Shown here: positions 34,285 through 47,700 of the stretch, piece by piece | How the letters are laid out: each line of letters opens with the position of its first letter | How positions within the stretch are numbered: the stretch's first letter is position 1 | Source: CAVXXB01 sp963765585 | GTDB taxonomy: Bacteria; Calditrichota; Calditrichia; JAJRVZ01 | Direction of reading: 5' to 3' | Length of the DNA stretch: 64,000 nt | NCBI GenBank assembly: GCA_963765585.1 | Contig: CAVXXB010000012.1 | Location: 434,001 to 498,000 of the forward strand | Notes under the pieces: generated by a model | What the model was told of the DNA's origin: nothing | Database searches by the model: none | Seen by the model: only the letters and a program-made list of their open reading frames with translations | Made by a program: the position numbers and the translations under genes

Positions 34285-36260
34285 TGGAAAAATTTAAACT
34301 CTCATCCAAATATCAGCCACAAGGTGATCAACCACAGGCAATTAAAGAATTGACCGAGGGAATTGAATCCGGACACAAACACCAGACTTTGGTGGGGGTG
34401 ACCGGTAGTGGCAAGACCTTCACAATGGCGAATGTCATTAAGAATGTAAATCTTCCCACTCTGATCATTTCGCATAATAAGACACTGGCCGCACAGCTCT
34501 ATGGCGAATTTAAGGGCTTCTTCCCAGAAAATGCAGTTGAGTTTTTTATATCATATTATGATTATTATCAACCGGAAGCATATCTGCCCACTACGGATAC
34601 GTATATTGAAAAAGACTCTTCAATCAACGATGAAATAGACCGACTGCGATTGAAAGCCACTGCATCGGCCCTTTCTCGCAAAGATGTAATTATTGTCGCC
34701 AGCGTCTCATGTATATATGGTCTTGGCTCTCCTCAGGATTATCAGGATATGCTCGTTGTGGCCAAAAAGGGTGAAAGAATTGATAGAAATGCCCTGTTGC
34801 TCAAACTTGTGGATATTCAATATAATCGGAATGATTTTGACTTTCAGCGTGGGACCTTCCGTGTACGTGGCGATGTGGTTGATGTGTTTCCCGCCTATGA
34901 AGAACATGCTGTGCGTATTGAATTTTTTGGTAATGAGATCGAATCTATTTCCACAATAGATACGGTCACAGGAGTGATTTTAAAAGAAATGTCGGTGGCC
35001 ATTATATATCCGGCCAGGCATTTCGTTGCCAGTGATGAGAAAATGAAATCTGCGATAGTAACGATTCGGGATGAATTAAATGACCGGTTAAAACTACTCA
35101 GATCACAAAATAAATTATTGGAAGCGCAACGTCTCGAAATGCGAACGAACTATGATTTGGAAATGATGACCGAAATTGGTTATTGCTCCGGAATCGAAAA
35201 TTACTCGAGACATATTTCAGGACGTAAACCCGGGGAGCCACCCTATACGTTGTTAGATTTTTTCCCGAAGTCATTTTTGATGATTATCGACGAGTCCCAT
35301 CAATCGATTCCCCAGGTGCGGGCAATGTATAACGGAGACAGATCGAGAAAAGAAACCCTGGTAGAACACGGTTTCCGCTTACCAAGCGCGCTCGATAACC
35401 GTCCGTTAAAATTTGATGAATTTGAAGAGCGCATGCCAAATGTGATGTATGTGTCGGCCACGCCTTCGGAATATGAACTGGAAAAAAGCAAGGGTGTGAT
35501 CGTCGAACAGGTAATCCGGCCAACAGGTCTGGTCGATCCTGTAATCGATGTACGTCCGATTGCCACGCAGGTGGATGATCTTATCGCTGAAATTAACGAT
35601 CGTGTTGCCAAAAAGGAACGGGTGCTTGTAACCACACTTACAAAACGAATGGCGGAAGATCTGTCAGATTATTTGAGAAATATGAATATTCGTGTGCGAT
35701 ATTTGCATAGCGAGATTGATGCGCTTGAAAGAGTGGATATCCTCCGTGATCTGCGGCTGGCAGAATTTGATGTACTGGTAGGCATAAACCTTCTGCGTGA
35801 GGGACTCGATCTACCGGAAGTTTCGCTTGTTGCCATTCTTGATGCGGATAAGGAAGGTTTCCTCAGGTCGTATGTCTCACTCATGCAAACTTCAGGCCGG
35901 GCCGCTCGCAATGTGGGTAGCAAGGTGATTTTTTATGCAGATCGAATGACGGATTCTATGAAGCGCACAATTGATGAAACCACTCGCCGGCGTAAAAAGC
36001 AACAGGAATACAATGAGAAACATGGAATAACCGCAAAAACCATTTATAAAACTGCAGAAGAAATTCTGGCCACAACCAGTATTGCCGATGTCCGGCACAG
36101 TTTGAATAAAGTAGCCGAACCAAAAATTGAATATGGAAACCTGGATCGTGAAGAACTACTGGAGAGATTAGATAAGGAAATGCATTCGGCTGCAGCCAAT
36201 CTCGAATTCGAACGCGCCGCTACAATACGCGATGAAATTAAACGCATAAAAAAACGCTAA
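34284..36260 (+). CDS. uvrB: Excinuclease ABC subunit B
   Basis: A 658-residue UvrB, the damage-loading helicase of nucleotide excision repair, acting with UvrA and UvrC. Features: FKLSSKYQPQGDQPQAIKEL, Walker A GVTGSGKTFTMANV, beta-hairpin SYYDYYQPEAYLPTTDTYIE, MIIDESHQSIPQ (Walker B region), helicase motifs VSATPSEYE, REGLDLPEVSLVAILDADKE and QTSGRAARN. A C-terminal UVR domain ends AATIRDEIKRIKKR. GTG 34284 is chosen because it leaves the normal UvrB N-terminus. The leader is the palindromic repeat with no Shine-Dalgarno, so translation initiation may depend on RNA structure or be weak. Confidence 0.97.
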   Translation: MEKFKLSSKYQPQGDQPQAIKELTEGIESGHKHQTLVGVTGSGKTFTMANVIKNVNLPTLIISHNKTLAAQLYGEFKGFFPENAVEFFISYYDYYQPEAYLPTTDTYIEKDSSINDEIDRLRLKATASALSRKDVIIVASVSCIYGLGSPQDYQDMLVVAKKGERIDRNALLLKLVDIQYNRNDFDFQRGTFRVRGDVVDVFPAYEEHAVRIEFFGNEIESISTIDTVTGVILKEMSVAIIYPARHFVASDEKMKSAIVTIRDELNDRLKLLRSQNKLLEAQRLEMRTNYDLEMMTEIGYCSGIENYSRHISGRKPGEPPYTLLDFFPKSFLMIIDESHQSIPQVRAMYNGDRSRKETLVEHGFRLPSALDNRPLKFDEFEERMPNVMYVSATPSEYELEKSKGVIVEQVIRPTGLVDPVIDVRPIATQVDDLIAEINDRVAKKERVLVTTLTKRMAEDLSDYLRNMNIRVRYLHSEIDALERVDILRDLRLAEFDVLVGINLLREGLDLPEVSLVAILDADKEGFLRSYVSLMQTSGRAARNVGSKVIFYADRMTDSMKRTIDETTRRRKKQQEYNEKHGITAKTIYKTAEEILATTSIADVRHSLNKVAEPKIEYGNLDREELLERLDKEMHSAAANLEFERAATIRDEIKRIKKR

Positions 36261-36458
36261 AATATAAATTTGATCTTTTGATAACGGAAGATTCTGCTGT
36301 CTGAGTTGTATATATTATTATACAGTCACGATACGGTTGAAATTTTACGATCCATTTTTGTATCAGGTTTTATAATAACAGTTTCATCTTTGGCAAAAAT
36401 AAATCTTTGCGCTGTTAATCTAACATATCTTTAATCCAAAAATAAGTTCGGAACACGA

Positions 36459-39400
36459 ATGATTACCAAATTAAAAAAACAGTTAGCCAGACGAATCCTG
36501 GTGTTGGATGGTGCCATGGGAACCATGATTCAGAGATACGGCCTGACAGAAAATCAATATCGCGGCGACATGTTTCCCGATCATCATATTGATCTCAAAG
36601 GGAATAATGATATTCTATCACTCACTCAACCGGATATTATCAGAGAAATACACAAGCAGTATCTCGATGCCGGCGCAGACTTTCTTGAAACAAACACGTT
36701 TAATGCAAATGCACTTTCACAGGCAGACTATGATTTGAGTGAGTTGGTTTATGATATGAACCTGGTGTCTGCCAAAATTGTCAAGGAGCTTACGACCACT
36801 TATACGGAAGAAAACAAAAATTTACCACGGTTTGCCATCGGTGCTATTGGTCCAACCAACCAGACGGCCTCAATTTCTCCGGATATAAATCGTCCCGAAT
36901 ATCGAAAAGTGTATTTTGACGATGTGGTGGAAGGATATTATCACCAGGTTCGTGGGTTGGTTGATGGTGGTGTGGATTTGCTGATGGTTGAAACGGTATT
37001 TGATACCCTGAACTGTAAAGCGGCACTGTATGCCATTGAAAAATATTATGATGAGTCCGGTGTCAGGTTGCCTGTCATGGTATCAGTTACAATCGTGGAT
37101 GCCAGTGGCCGGACACTCTCCGGACAGACTCTGGAAGCTTTCTGGACATCTGTTAGCCATGCGGATTTGATATCAATCGGTATTAATTGTGCACTTGGTG
37201 CCAGGGAGATGCGTCCATATATCGAGGAATTATCTACACTGGCTCCTCTGTATACCAGTATTCATCCCAATGCCGGTCTGCCAAATGAGATGGGCGAATA
37301 TGATGATACACCGGGATACATGGCGGATGTACTGGCTGAGTTTGCAGAATCCGGATTTGTAAATATCGTTGGCGGGTGTTGTGGGACTACTCCGGATCAT
37401 ATTCGGGAAATTGCACAGCGGGTTAGTACAATTACCCCAAGGAAAATACCAGAAATATCCCCCCGAACCAGATTTAGTGGTTTGGAACCCCTGGTGATTC
37501 GTCCGGAAACGAATTTCATCAATGTGGGTGAGCGCTGCAATGTAACCGGATCGGCCCGGTTTAAAAAAATGATCAAGGAAGAGCGATATGAAGAGGCCTT
37601 GGAGGTGGCACGCAACCAGGTTGAAAATGGTGCGCAAATCCTCGATATCAATATGGATGAAGGAATGCTTGACTCGGAAAGGGTGATGGCGCACTTCCTT
37701 AATCTGCTGGGATCAGAGCCGGATATCGCTCGTTTACCAATTATGATTGACTCATCCAAATGGTCAGTCATTGAAGCCGGGCTTAAATGTCTGCAGGGGA
37801 AACCAATCGTTAATTCTATCAGCATGAAAGAAGGCGAGGGACCCTTCAGAGAGCAGGCAAAAAAAGCTGAAAAATCTCGGAGCGGCGATCATTGTCATGG
37901 CTTTTGATGAACAGGGACAGGCAGAAACTACGGAAAGAAAAACAGAAATTTGCAGTAGAGCGTATCATATTCTTACAGAAGATATTGGATTTGCACCCCA
38001 GGATATAATTTTCGACCCGAACATTTTTGCGGTCGCAACCGGTATAGAAGAGCACAATAACTATGCTGTCAATTTTATTGAAGCAACCAGGGAAATAAAA
38101 GCAACTTTACCCGGCGCTCTGATAAGCGGCGGGGTCAGCAATGTTTCTTTTTCATTCAGAGGTAATAATCCTGTAAGAGAAGCCATTCATTCTGCGTTTT
38201 TGTATCATGCTATTCAAGCCGGAATGGATATGGGGATTGTGAATGCCGGACAAATGACCGTGTATGAAGAAATCCCAAAAGAACTGCTTGAACGGGTGGA
38301 AGATGTCTTGTTAAACAGGCGGCCGGACAGTACGGAAAGATTGGTGGACTTCTCAAAATCAATTACCAGTGGTGAAGTGAAAGTTGAAGAAGAACTGGCC
38401 TGGCGAAAAGAATCTGTCGAAGATCGACTCAAGCATGCATTGGTCCATGGGATATTGGAATTTATTGAGAATGATACAGAAGAGGCCCGGTTAAAGTTTG
38501 ATGATCCGTTACGCGTAATCGAAGAGCCTTTGATGGATGGTATGAATGTAGTGGGCGACTTATTCGGTGCCGGTAAAATGTTTCTGCCCCAGGTAGTAAA
38601 AAGTGCACGCGTGATGAAAAAGTCGGTGGCCTATCTTACACCATATCTTGAAGCGATGAAAGAAGGTAAAGAACACGTGGCCGCCGGTAAAATATTACTG
38701 GCTACCGTAAAAGGGGATGTACATGATATCGGTAAAAATATTGTCGGCGTGGTCCTGGGATGTAACGACTATCAGGTGATTGATCTCGGGGTGATGACTT
38801 CGGCAGAAAAAATACTGGATACCGCAGTACAGGAAAATGTGGATATTATTGGACTCAGTGGGTTGATTACACCATCACTCGATGAAATGGTCCATGTGGC
38901 AAAGGAAATGGAACGAAAAAAGATAGATAAGCCATTACTCATCGGCGGTGCAACCACATCAAAGATTCACACGGCAGTTAAAATTGCACCGAATTTATCG
39001 ACACCAACCATCTATGTTCCGGATGCTTCCAGAGCGGTAGGCGTGGTTGCAAATTTATTAAATTCTAAATCCAAACCGGAATATATCCGGCAAGTGTCGG
39101 AGGAGTACCAACAAGCGCGTGAGATGTATCAGCAAAAACATTCGGATAGAAAATTGCTTGATCTTAGCGATGCACGGAAAAACCATCTGAAAATTAATTG
39201 GCAAGCAACAAAGATCTCAAATCCAAAATCCCAGGAAATTCAGATCCTGGAAAATTACTCTCTGAAGGAATTAAGCTTCGAGGATAGATTGGACACCATT
39301 TTTTAGCGCCTGGGAACTCAAGGGGCGATATCCGCAAATATTTGAAAATGAAAAATATGGAAACGAGGCAAAAAAATTATATCATGATGCGCAGGAATTA

Positions 39401-40135
39401 CTATTAGAAATTATAGAAAAAAAGCAATTGGTTGCCAATGCGATCTTTGGAATATTTCCGGCAAACAGTGTTGGTGATGATATTGAAGTTTTTTTGGAGG
39501 ATGACCGCAAGCAAATTTTGACAGTCATTCATACATTGCGCCAACAATCCTCCAAGTCAAACCAGAGAGCCAATCTGGCTCTTGCAGATTTTATCGCACC
39601 AAAATCCTCAAAATTGAGTGACTATATTGGCATGTTTGTGGTCACCGCTGGAATCGGCCTTGATGTAATTGTGAAGAAATATGAACAGGATCATGATGAC
39701 TACCGGGCAATTATGGCGAAAGCATTGGCGGATAGACTGGCAGAGGCATTTGCCGAAACATTGCATGAACGGATTCGAAAAGAATTCTGGGGATATATCG
39801 ACTCTGAAGATTTATCTAATGAGGATTTAATTGCTGAAAAATACCAGGGAATTCGTCCGGCACCAGGATATCCCGCGTGTCCTGATCACTCAGAAAAAGT
39901 GACAATTTTTAATATCCTGGATGCTGCTGAGAAAATCCAGGTTCAATTAACGGAAAATTATGCCATGTATCCGGCCGCTTCGGTCTCTGGTTATTATTTT
40001 AGTCATCCCGAATCTCAATATTTTGGAATTGGTAAAATCGGCAGGGATCAGGTAGCGGATTATGCGCGCCGAAAAGGAGTCGATACCACAAAGGCTGAAA
40101 AATGGTTGGCTCCTGTGCTGGATTATGAGCCATAA
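36459..40135 (+). CDS. metH: Cobalamin-dependent methionine synthase, frameshifted in two places
   Basis: One gene read in three frames with switches near 37866 (A7 run; one A fewer restores AKKLKNLGAAIIVMAFDEQG) and near 39285 (GAGGATAG; one G fewer restores FEIDWTPFFSAWELKGRYPQ). The domains, in order, are homocysteine methyltransferase (LVLDGAMGTMIQ, zinc Cys in GINCALG and VGGCCGTTP), methyltetrahydrofolate-binding barrel (FINVGERCNVTGS), B12 cap and B12-binding (DVHDIGKNIVGVVLG with the cobalt-ligand His) and SAM-dependent activation domain (RPAPGYPACPDHSEK). Total about 1225 residues, the full MetH length. It makes methionine from homocysteine. The 198-bp leader showed no recognisable cobalamin or SAM riboswitch. 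Confidence 0.95.
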
Positions 40136-40217
40136 ATGTGAAAATATATTAATTACTGCTTGGTTTATTTCAAATTAAGTTTATAAATTTGATTTTCACT
40201 TTTTGCAAAGGATTGCA

Positions 40218-41576
40218 ATGAAACAAATTCTTGTGCTTGGCGCCGGACAAAGCGCACCGTATATGATATCCTACCTGCTGAATGAATCTACAAAAAACAA
40301 TTGGTTTGTTACGGTAGGCGATTTAGATCAAAATCTGGCTAAAAAGACTATCAATCGACATCCGAATGGTGACGCCATACGATTTGATGTGAATGATGCA
40401 GAAATGCGAAATACCCAGATCGCAAAATCAGATGTGGTTATTAACTTTCTACCGCCATCATTTCAGTATCTGGTTTCGCTCACCTGTATTACCCAGGGTA
40501 CGCATATGATAACAGCTTCCTACCAGGATGAGCGTATGCGGGACATAGACAGCAATGCCCACCGCAAAGGCATTTTGATCCTTAATGAAATGGGCCTGGA
40601 TCCGGGAATTGATTTGATGTCAGCCATGTCGATTATCCAGAAAATAAGGGATAAAGGTGGGAAGATTAAGAGTTTTAAGTCCTACGGAACTAGTTTACCT
40701 GCTCCGGAATCAGTCTCGAATCCTCTTGGATATGCTGTTACCTGGAATGCCCGTAATGTGGTAATGGGGGGTGAGATTGGCGCCCAGTACCTGTATAAAG
40801 GACAGAATAAGCTATTACCATATCATGAGGTATTTCAACGTACCTGGTCTATTGATTTGGATGGTGTGGGCAAGATGGAGGCCTATCCCAATCGGGATTC
40901 ATTAGTCTACCGAACAATATTCGGTGTCGATGCCGCCCATACTATGATTCGCGGTACGATGCGTTATCCCGGGTGGAGTGAAACCTGGCTGCAAATCGTT
41001 CGCCTGGGCTTACCAAATGAAGCGATGCATATCCCGGATATCTGTAAATATAGCTATCGCGATCTGGTCGAAATGTTTTTACCGTTATATGCACCGGGAG
41101 CGGATCTGGAACATCGTGTGGCCAATTTCCTGAACATTAATCCAACCGGTTCGATTATGGAAAAACTTCGCTGGCTGGGGCTTTTTTCAGAGGAGAAGAT
41201 TACATGCTCCGGAGATACTGCGACAGCGGTCATGATTGACTTACTACAGAAGAAACTGACCCTGCCCAAAGATGGTCGTGATATGGTCGCTATTATGCAT
41301 GAAATGGAAGCCGAGTACAAAGACAAAAAGAAAAAACCTGAAAAAATAGTGTCCACCTTTGTAGAATATGGTGATTCCGGAGGATACACAGCCATCGCAA
41401 AAACCGTTGGATTACCGGCAGCAATAGCTGCCAAATTGTTGCTGACCGGGAAGATACCCTTAAGCGGCTGTCACATCCCGACACATCCGGCCATATACAC
41501 AAAAGTATTAAAAGAATTGGAAGATCAAGGATTTAAGTTTGTCGAAAAATCACAACCAATAGAGGAATCTGAATAA
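40218..41576 (+). CDS. Saccharopine dehydrogenase-like oxidoreductase
   Basis: ATG 40218 (AAAGGA upstream) gives 452 residues. The N-terminal Rossmann domain has the nucleotide motif MKQILVLGAGQSAPYM, then FLPPSFQYLVSLTCI and THMITASYQDERM. The C-terminal part (NEMGLDPGIDLMSAMSIIQK, SYGTSLPAPESVSNPLGYAV, SLVYRTIFGVDAAHTMIRGTM, RYPGWSE) matches the glutamate-forming saccharopine reductase (LYS9-like/LysW-independent) branch. It could function in lysine metabolism or on another amino-acid adduct. No other lysine gene is nearby; it is flanked by metH and addB. Confidence 0.85.
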   Translation: MKQILVLGAGQSAPYMISYLLNESTKNNWFVTVGDLDQNLAKKTINRHPNGDAIRFDVNDAEMRNTQIAKSDVVINFLPPSFQYLVSLTCITQGTHMITASYQDERMRDIDSNAHRKGILILNEMGLDPGIDLMSAMSIIQKIRDKGGKIKSFKSYGTSLPAPESVSNPLGYAVTWNARNVVMGGEIGAQYLYKGQNKLLPYHEVFQRTWSIDLDGVGKMEAYPNRDSLVYRTIFGVDAAHTMIRGTMRYPGWSETWLQIVRLGLPNEAMHIPDICKYSYRDLVEMFLPLYAPGADLEHRVANFLNINPTGSIMEKLRWLGLFSEEKITCSGDTATAVMIDLLQKKLTLPKDGRDMVAIMHEMEAEYKDKKKKPEKIVSTFVEYGDSGGYTAIAKTVGLPAAIAAKLLLTGKIPLSGCHIPTHPAIYTKVLKELEDQGFKFVEKSQPIEESE

Positions 41577-41590
41577 AACAACACCTACCC

Positions 41591-44500
41591 ATGGGTAATA
41601 TAACACTGTTCACAGAACCTTCCGGGGCATACTATTTCTTCAGAGATGATATTATTGCCCATATCGCTGCAGAACAGGATGACGAGTATCTGTATATTTT
41701 ACCGGTTAACCGCGCGGTTCGTTATTTTAAAAAACATCTTCTGGATCACTGCAACCGGCCAGCTTTAATTGATCCCCCGGTATTTACATTTAACACCCTG
41801 ATAAGAAAACTCTATTCAAAAAGTCCCTCGGCAAAACAAATTATTCCCACCTCTCTTCGCCTGATCTATATTAATCAACTGCTTGAAGAACATAAAGATG
41901 AATTTCAATATCTAAAGCTGAATAAAAACGCGTCCTCCGGGCTGGTCAATAAAACTGCCCGTATGTTGTCTGAGATGAGTCAGTTTGGCATACGCCCAGG
42001 GAATTTTTCGGAGCCGCCTGTCTCTGCGGAAGTTAAATATAAGGATTTGACAAAATTACTGATACTACTCTCGGATTTATATGGAGAGAGTTATATTGAT
42101 GAGTCCATGCTCTTCTCCGAAGTGGCAAACGCTTTTAGTCCGGACATCTTAGAATCAATATTTCCAAGTCTAAAAAGAATTTATATCAACGGGTATGGTA
42201 TTTATACACCACCTATGATAGAAATTATAAAAAAACTATCCGATCTTTATCATGTTTCAATTCAGCTGGAATATGATTCTGAAAATGAAGCATTGTTCAG
42301 TCATACCTATAATGCATTTGATGCACTTAAATCAGTGGCATCGGATATTACAAGCAGCGCTAGAGAAAAATCCACTTTACATAAGTACTTGTTCCGATCG
42401 GAAAAACCGGTAAAAGATCATAGCAAATTTGCTGAGGAATTTTACATACGATCCGTTTCAAACCGGGTGGAAGAGGTTAATTTTATTGCGGCGACTATCC
42501 GGGATCTTTATCAAAAAAAGGATGTACCCCTGCATCGCATGGCCGTTACATTTCCGGATCTTGAGAAATATGCACCATTGATCAGAAAAACCTTCAATGA
42601 ATTCAGTATCCCATTTAATTTATCTACAGGATATAGATTATCGCAATCTCCGCTTGTTCAGGCATATTTACAGATTCTTACTCTGCGCATATCCAACTTT
42701 GAAGTGGGTGAGATGGGCAAATTCCTGTCTTCCCCGTTTCTCAGCCCGGAACTGCGTGTTAATATCAATCAGTACTTAGCCGCAATAAAAAAATATCAAA
42801 TAAAAAGGTTGGATCGCAGGTGGCTGGATGAAATTACCGAAAATGAATCTGATTTGCAGGAAGCAGAAGGAGGGATTTGGCAAAAGATTACAGACATATG
42901 CAAAATTGTCTCACATCTTGATCAGGCCGGATCGGTCAATGACTTTCCGGTAATTTATCTGGAAACGCTGGAGCGTCTCGGTATGTTGCAGTGGATTAAG
43001 AGAGAAGATACCGATTTATCGCGGGCAGAACGTGAACGTGAGTTCCGTGCTTACAACCGGTTTTATAAATTGCTCAACCAGATTTCATTGACAGAGCACA
43101 CCAAGAATCTGAATCTGAAAGATTTTAAAGACATCCTGCAACTGGTAATTCGTGAAGCCACTTATAATCTGCGCGAGTGGTCAAATTACGGCGTACAGTG
43201 CATGCCGCGATTGGAAGTTCAATCATTGGAAAGTGATGTCCTGTTTATTGGCGGATTGGTAGAAGGGGACTTCCCCCGGGCTCTTAAGCGCGATATCTTT
43301 TTTGATGATGAGGAAAGAGATCACCTGGGATTATATGCGGTTGAAGATTTATTGGCCCAGGACCGTTTTCTTTTTCATCAATTGTTATCTTCTCCGGCAA
43401 AACAAAAATTTCTGCTATATCCTTCTTATGAAAACGAAACTGTATTAATTCCATCTTCTTTTATCCGCAATCTAACGGAAGTAACATCGGTGGAAGTAAC
43501 TCAGATAGAGGCGCCGCCGGATTTCTTCTTAAATCAAATAAACTCTCCGGAATACCTGACAGAAATAATAAAAACAGAATTTTCTCAGGCCGAGACTCAT
43601 AAAATAAACGAGTGGCTTGCTAATATAAAACCGGCAAATATAAAATATATTCTCGATGTCATCGCCAATGTATATAAAAAGTATCGTCGCAATGGATTTA
43701 ATTCATTTGAGGGCAATCTTTCTTCCAATTTACAGGTAATAAACTATCTTAATCAGCGCGTACAAAAAAATACCTTTTCCATCACCGCCCTGGAAATGTA
43801 TGCATTTTGCCCAATGAAATATTTTTTGCAACGGATTCTGAAATTGCCGGATGAAGAGGAAGTGGAGGAGACCTTTAGTGCAATGGAGAGAGGCGCGTTG
43901 ATTCATCAAATTCTCTTTGAATTTTACCATGTGCTAAAACAGAAAAATCAACATGATACACCCTGGCAATATGAGGAATTGCTAACAAGCATAGCTGAAA
44001 GATCACCTTGATAAAATGCCCTATACCGGACTTGCCTGGACATTGGAAAAAGAAAATATATTGGGTAGTGCTGAAAATAAGGGACTGCTGCAAAAATTGA
44101 TGGAAGTTGAAAAAGACGAGATGGGTGAATTCCCCTATCACCCCACCTTTTTTGAACTCGGGTTTGGACTCAACAAAGATGTATCTGATACCGATCAGAA
44201 TTCTATCCGGAAACCATTGGAGATTGTTCATGGTAAGGATGTGATAAAACTTTCGGGAAAAATCGATCGAATTGATGTTGATAAAAACAACCGGGCATTT
44301 ATAATCGATTATAAAACAGGAAAAGGAAAGAATGCAGCAATCCGGGATATCAATGAAGGAACAAGTTTGCAACTACCTGTTTACATAGCTGCTCTGGCAC
44401 AGCTGATGCCCAAATATCAGACTGTTGCCGGAATATATTATCAGATTCATGATGCGGAAAATTGTAAACGAATCGTGGCAGTTTCTGATGCCGAGGAAGA

Positions 44501-44744
44501 ACCAGGATTACTCAAGCAAGGCCACGGAAAATTACCAAATAAGTTTTATCCATTTCCTTTTGAAGAGCTTATTCCCATTGCCAATAATCATGTTATTACC
44601 CATGTGGAAAAAATGTCAAAGGGGCACTTTAGCCATACTGTCTATCCCGATAGCGAAGGATGTCAATCCTATTGCAGTTTCAGAAGAATCTGCCGAAAGG
44701 ATGCAGGCAAACTGAAGGCGATCGCGGCAGAGGAAAAAGAGTAA
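41591..44744 (+). CDS. addB: AddB-type nuclease/inactivated helicase subunit, frameshifted
   Basis: Read in two frames joined near 43998 in GCTGAAAGATC; removing one A gives SIAEDHLDKMPYTGLAW. The rejoined protein is about 1050 residues. The N-terminal two thirds resemble a superfamily 1 helicase without a good Walker A. The C-terminus has the AddB iron-sulfur staple (ALEMYAFCPMKYFLQRIL and later GCQSYCSFRRICRK, four Cys in total). The PD-(D/E)XK nuclease site is KIDRIDVDKNNRAFIIDYKTG. It works with AddA in recombinational repair of double-strand breaks, degrading DNA until a Chi-like site. The AddA start codon follows the stop by 1 bp. Confidence 0.85.
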
Positions 44745-44745
44745 T

Positions 44746-47700
44746 ATGAGTTCATTAACAGAACAACAACAGAGCGCATTGGCGCGTGATCGTAATATTT
44801 CGGTTACGGCAGGTGCCGGTACGGGAAAAACACGTCTGTTGGTTGAACGATATCTGGAAATTCTGATCAATGAAGCCGTTGATGTGAAGGGGATTTTAGC
44901 CATTACCTTTACAAAAAAGGCAGCCGCAGAAATGAAAGACCGGGTCGTGCAAGGGATCGATGACAAGTTGCATTCCGAACTATCCGGAGATAAGAGGAAA
45001 AAACTGCGAGAAATACGGGATCGTATGAATTCGGCCGCCATCTCGACGATACATGCCTTTTGTGCCCGTCTGTTGCGCGAGTATCCGGTTGAAGCCGGAC
45101 TTGATCCGGATTTTAGACAGATAAATGATATGCAGCGACAATTATTGCTGGATGATGTTTTGGAAAAAGAAATCGAGTCGCTTGATCAGGATCCGGCACA
45201 TTGGATTTCACTCTTCCGTTTATTTGGCAAAGACACTGTTAAAAACATGCTGCAGACGGCGCTTGAACATGACTATGAATTAATATCAATTGTGGATACA
45301 TATGAGAAACAACCGGTAGATGAGATTTATCAGACATGGCTGGATTCCTTCCTGAAGTTTATAAACGATGCTATCCCACCTGATCGTATTGCCAACATTA
45401 ATTTGATAGTTGAGAATATTTTGAAAGTGATTCCAACTGATGTTCGGGATGACCAAAAAGCCATCAATACACTGAGCCAGCTAAATCAGTATAAGCAGGT
45501 CGTTAATGATGCCAGTCCTGCATTTTGGCAGGCATTATTCGGGTTGGCCGATTATTTTACCACCGGATCAAATCAGGCATATGCCAGGGCCGGTAGTTTC
45601 GGATCATCCAAAATATTAGGGCCGGAAGCAGGTGACTTGTTGATTCAGCTATCTAATCATTTGGTGCCTGTAATTCAAAAACGGTTATCTGTTCCTTCAG
45701 CAAGTGATAAAGAAATTATTGCGCAACTGAAAAAATTCTATCAACTGTATCATCGTTTTTCCAACAGATTTTCAGATCGCAAAACTGAGTTTGGATTTGT
45801 GGATTATAATGATCTGCAACTTCGGGCGTTGTACTTGCTACAAAACAATCCTGAAATTAAACAAAAATTAGCATCTCAATATCGATTTGTTATGGTGGAT
45901 GAATTTCAGGATACAAATTTCATGCAATGGCAATTGATAAATCTATTGGGAGAACTTGATACAAATAAATTCTTTATCGTCGGAGATCCAAAGCAGTCTA
46001 TCTATGGGTTCCGGAATGCAGATATTCGTGTTTTCCAACAGGTTAAATCTGACTTTATAGATTCTGCGGCATCAAATCCCAATAAGAGTGATATCGTTTT
46101 AGGAGATAGTTTTCGTTTTGCACCCGGGTTGGGTGCGTTTATCAATAAAACCTTTGGCCATATTCTCCGGGAATCTGATATTAATCCATGGGAAGTGGGT
46201 TATGATGCCATGAACAGCAGCAGGGATGATGATGAATATAGCGACATCAACCTGGCCGTACTGGATGACCAGGATCAGGCCGAATACCTGGCGCGAAAAG
46301 CAAAAGATTTATCTGAACGGTATAAGTTCGGACAGATGGCTGTGCTGCTAAGAACCCGCACGCATCTCTCTGAAATCGAAGAAGCATTTCGTAGAAATGG
46401 CATTCCGTTTCGAACGATCGGCGGTATTGGATTTTATCAGCGCCAGGAAATTTTTGATATTTTTTATCTCATTCGTTTTTTATTAAACCCGGATGATGAT
46501 AATGCACTCATTGCCTTGCTAAGATCACCATTTGCCGGTATCTCCGATGAAGGGCTTTTCCCCCTGGGTATTTCACGGGATCAATATTCATACTGGCAGT
46601 ATCTCACTGATCTGACAGACAGGGGACAGGTACCGGAGGAAGATTATTACAAATTGCTGCGATTCAGAAATCTGGCAGGTCAATGGCTAGAGAGAAGAGA
46701 GCATATTTCATTTCATGAACTTTTGCTATCCATTTTTAACGAGAGCAATTACCGGGCAATATTAAATGCCCAGATTCAGGGAGAGCGACTTACCGCCAAT
46801 CTAGATAAGATTTTACAAATGGCCGTTGAATTTGAAAGCGTCGGGTTTTTATCCCTCTCTGACTTTGCCGAATCTTTGGAAAATCTTATCTATAAACAGG
46901 ATAAGGAAAGTGAAGCGCAAACAGATCTCGATGAAGAGAATTCAATCAAAATAATGACGATCCATCAGGCAAAAGGTTTGGAGTATGAGGTCGTCTTTAC
47001 ACCCTATCTTGACCAGGAATTAAGAAACCGTTCGACTAATAATTGTTTCTTTAGCGAGTTATATGGTATTGCTTCACCATTTCGTAAAATTTTCCAGTCT
47101 TCGCAAAACGACTCATATTATTTGCTCGATTTACTAAAAAAAGAGCAACGGGCAAAGGATCTGGCAGAAATGAAGCGTTTGTTTTATGTGGCCTGTACAC
47201 GGGCCAGAGAAACGCTTGTGCTTTCTATGAGTGTGAGAAATGAAAAAATTGCCGAAGAAACAGCGGCTTCCTGGCTACTGAATGCACATAATTTGGATTT
47301 TAAAAATATGCAGAATGGGGATAGCATAAACCAAATACATATTACAAAATCTTTCACGCAAACCGATGAGCCGGACATGATAAAGAATATGCCGGTATGG
47401 GAGAATCTGGCCAAAATTTCAGAAATGTCAAAATCCGTACAATATTTAAATGAATCCGGGCGGATATTAGATTCTCCCCGGGGAGAGATGTTTTCGGCCA
47501 CTCAGATAATGAAATATGATGCGGATCCGGAAGAATACAAAATGCGCTACCATTATGGATTTTTTCCGGACGACTATGAAGTTCCGGCTAAATTTGCCGG
47601 GCAGGGGGATCGCGCACTGCTGTTTGGAAAAGCAGTACATAAGTATTTTGAAGAGTATCCGGATTTTAGGCTGGATCAAATATGTAATGATCTCGAAATA

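Noticed and set aside
36262..36458. Cobalamin or SAM riboswitch before metH
   Set aside because: No B12-box-like or SAM-box-like conserved core was seen in the 197-bp leader, and no terminator hairpin.
37850..37910. Programmed ribosomal frameshift at the A7 run in metH
   Set aside because: The run resembles a slippery site, but the downstream gene part is reached by a +1 shift, whereas A-AAA-AAG sites give -1. Many unrelated genes are broken the same way, so sequence error fits better.
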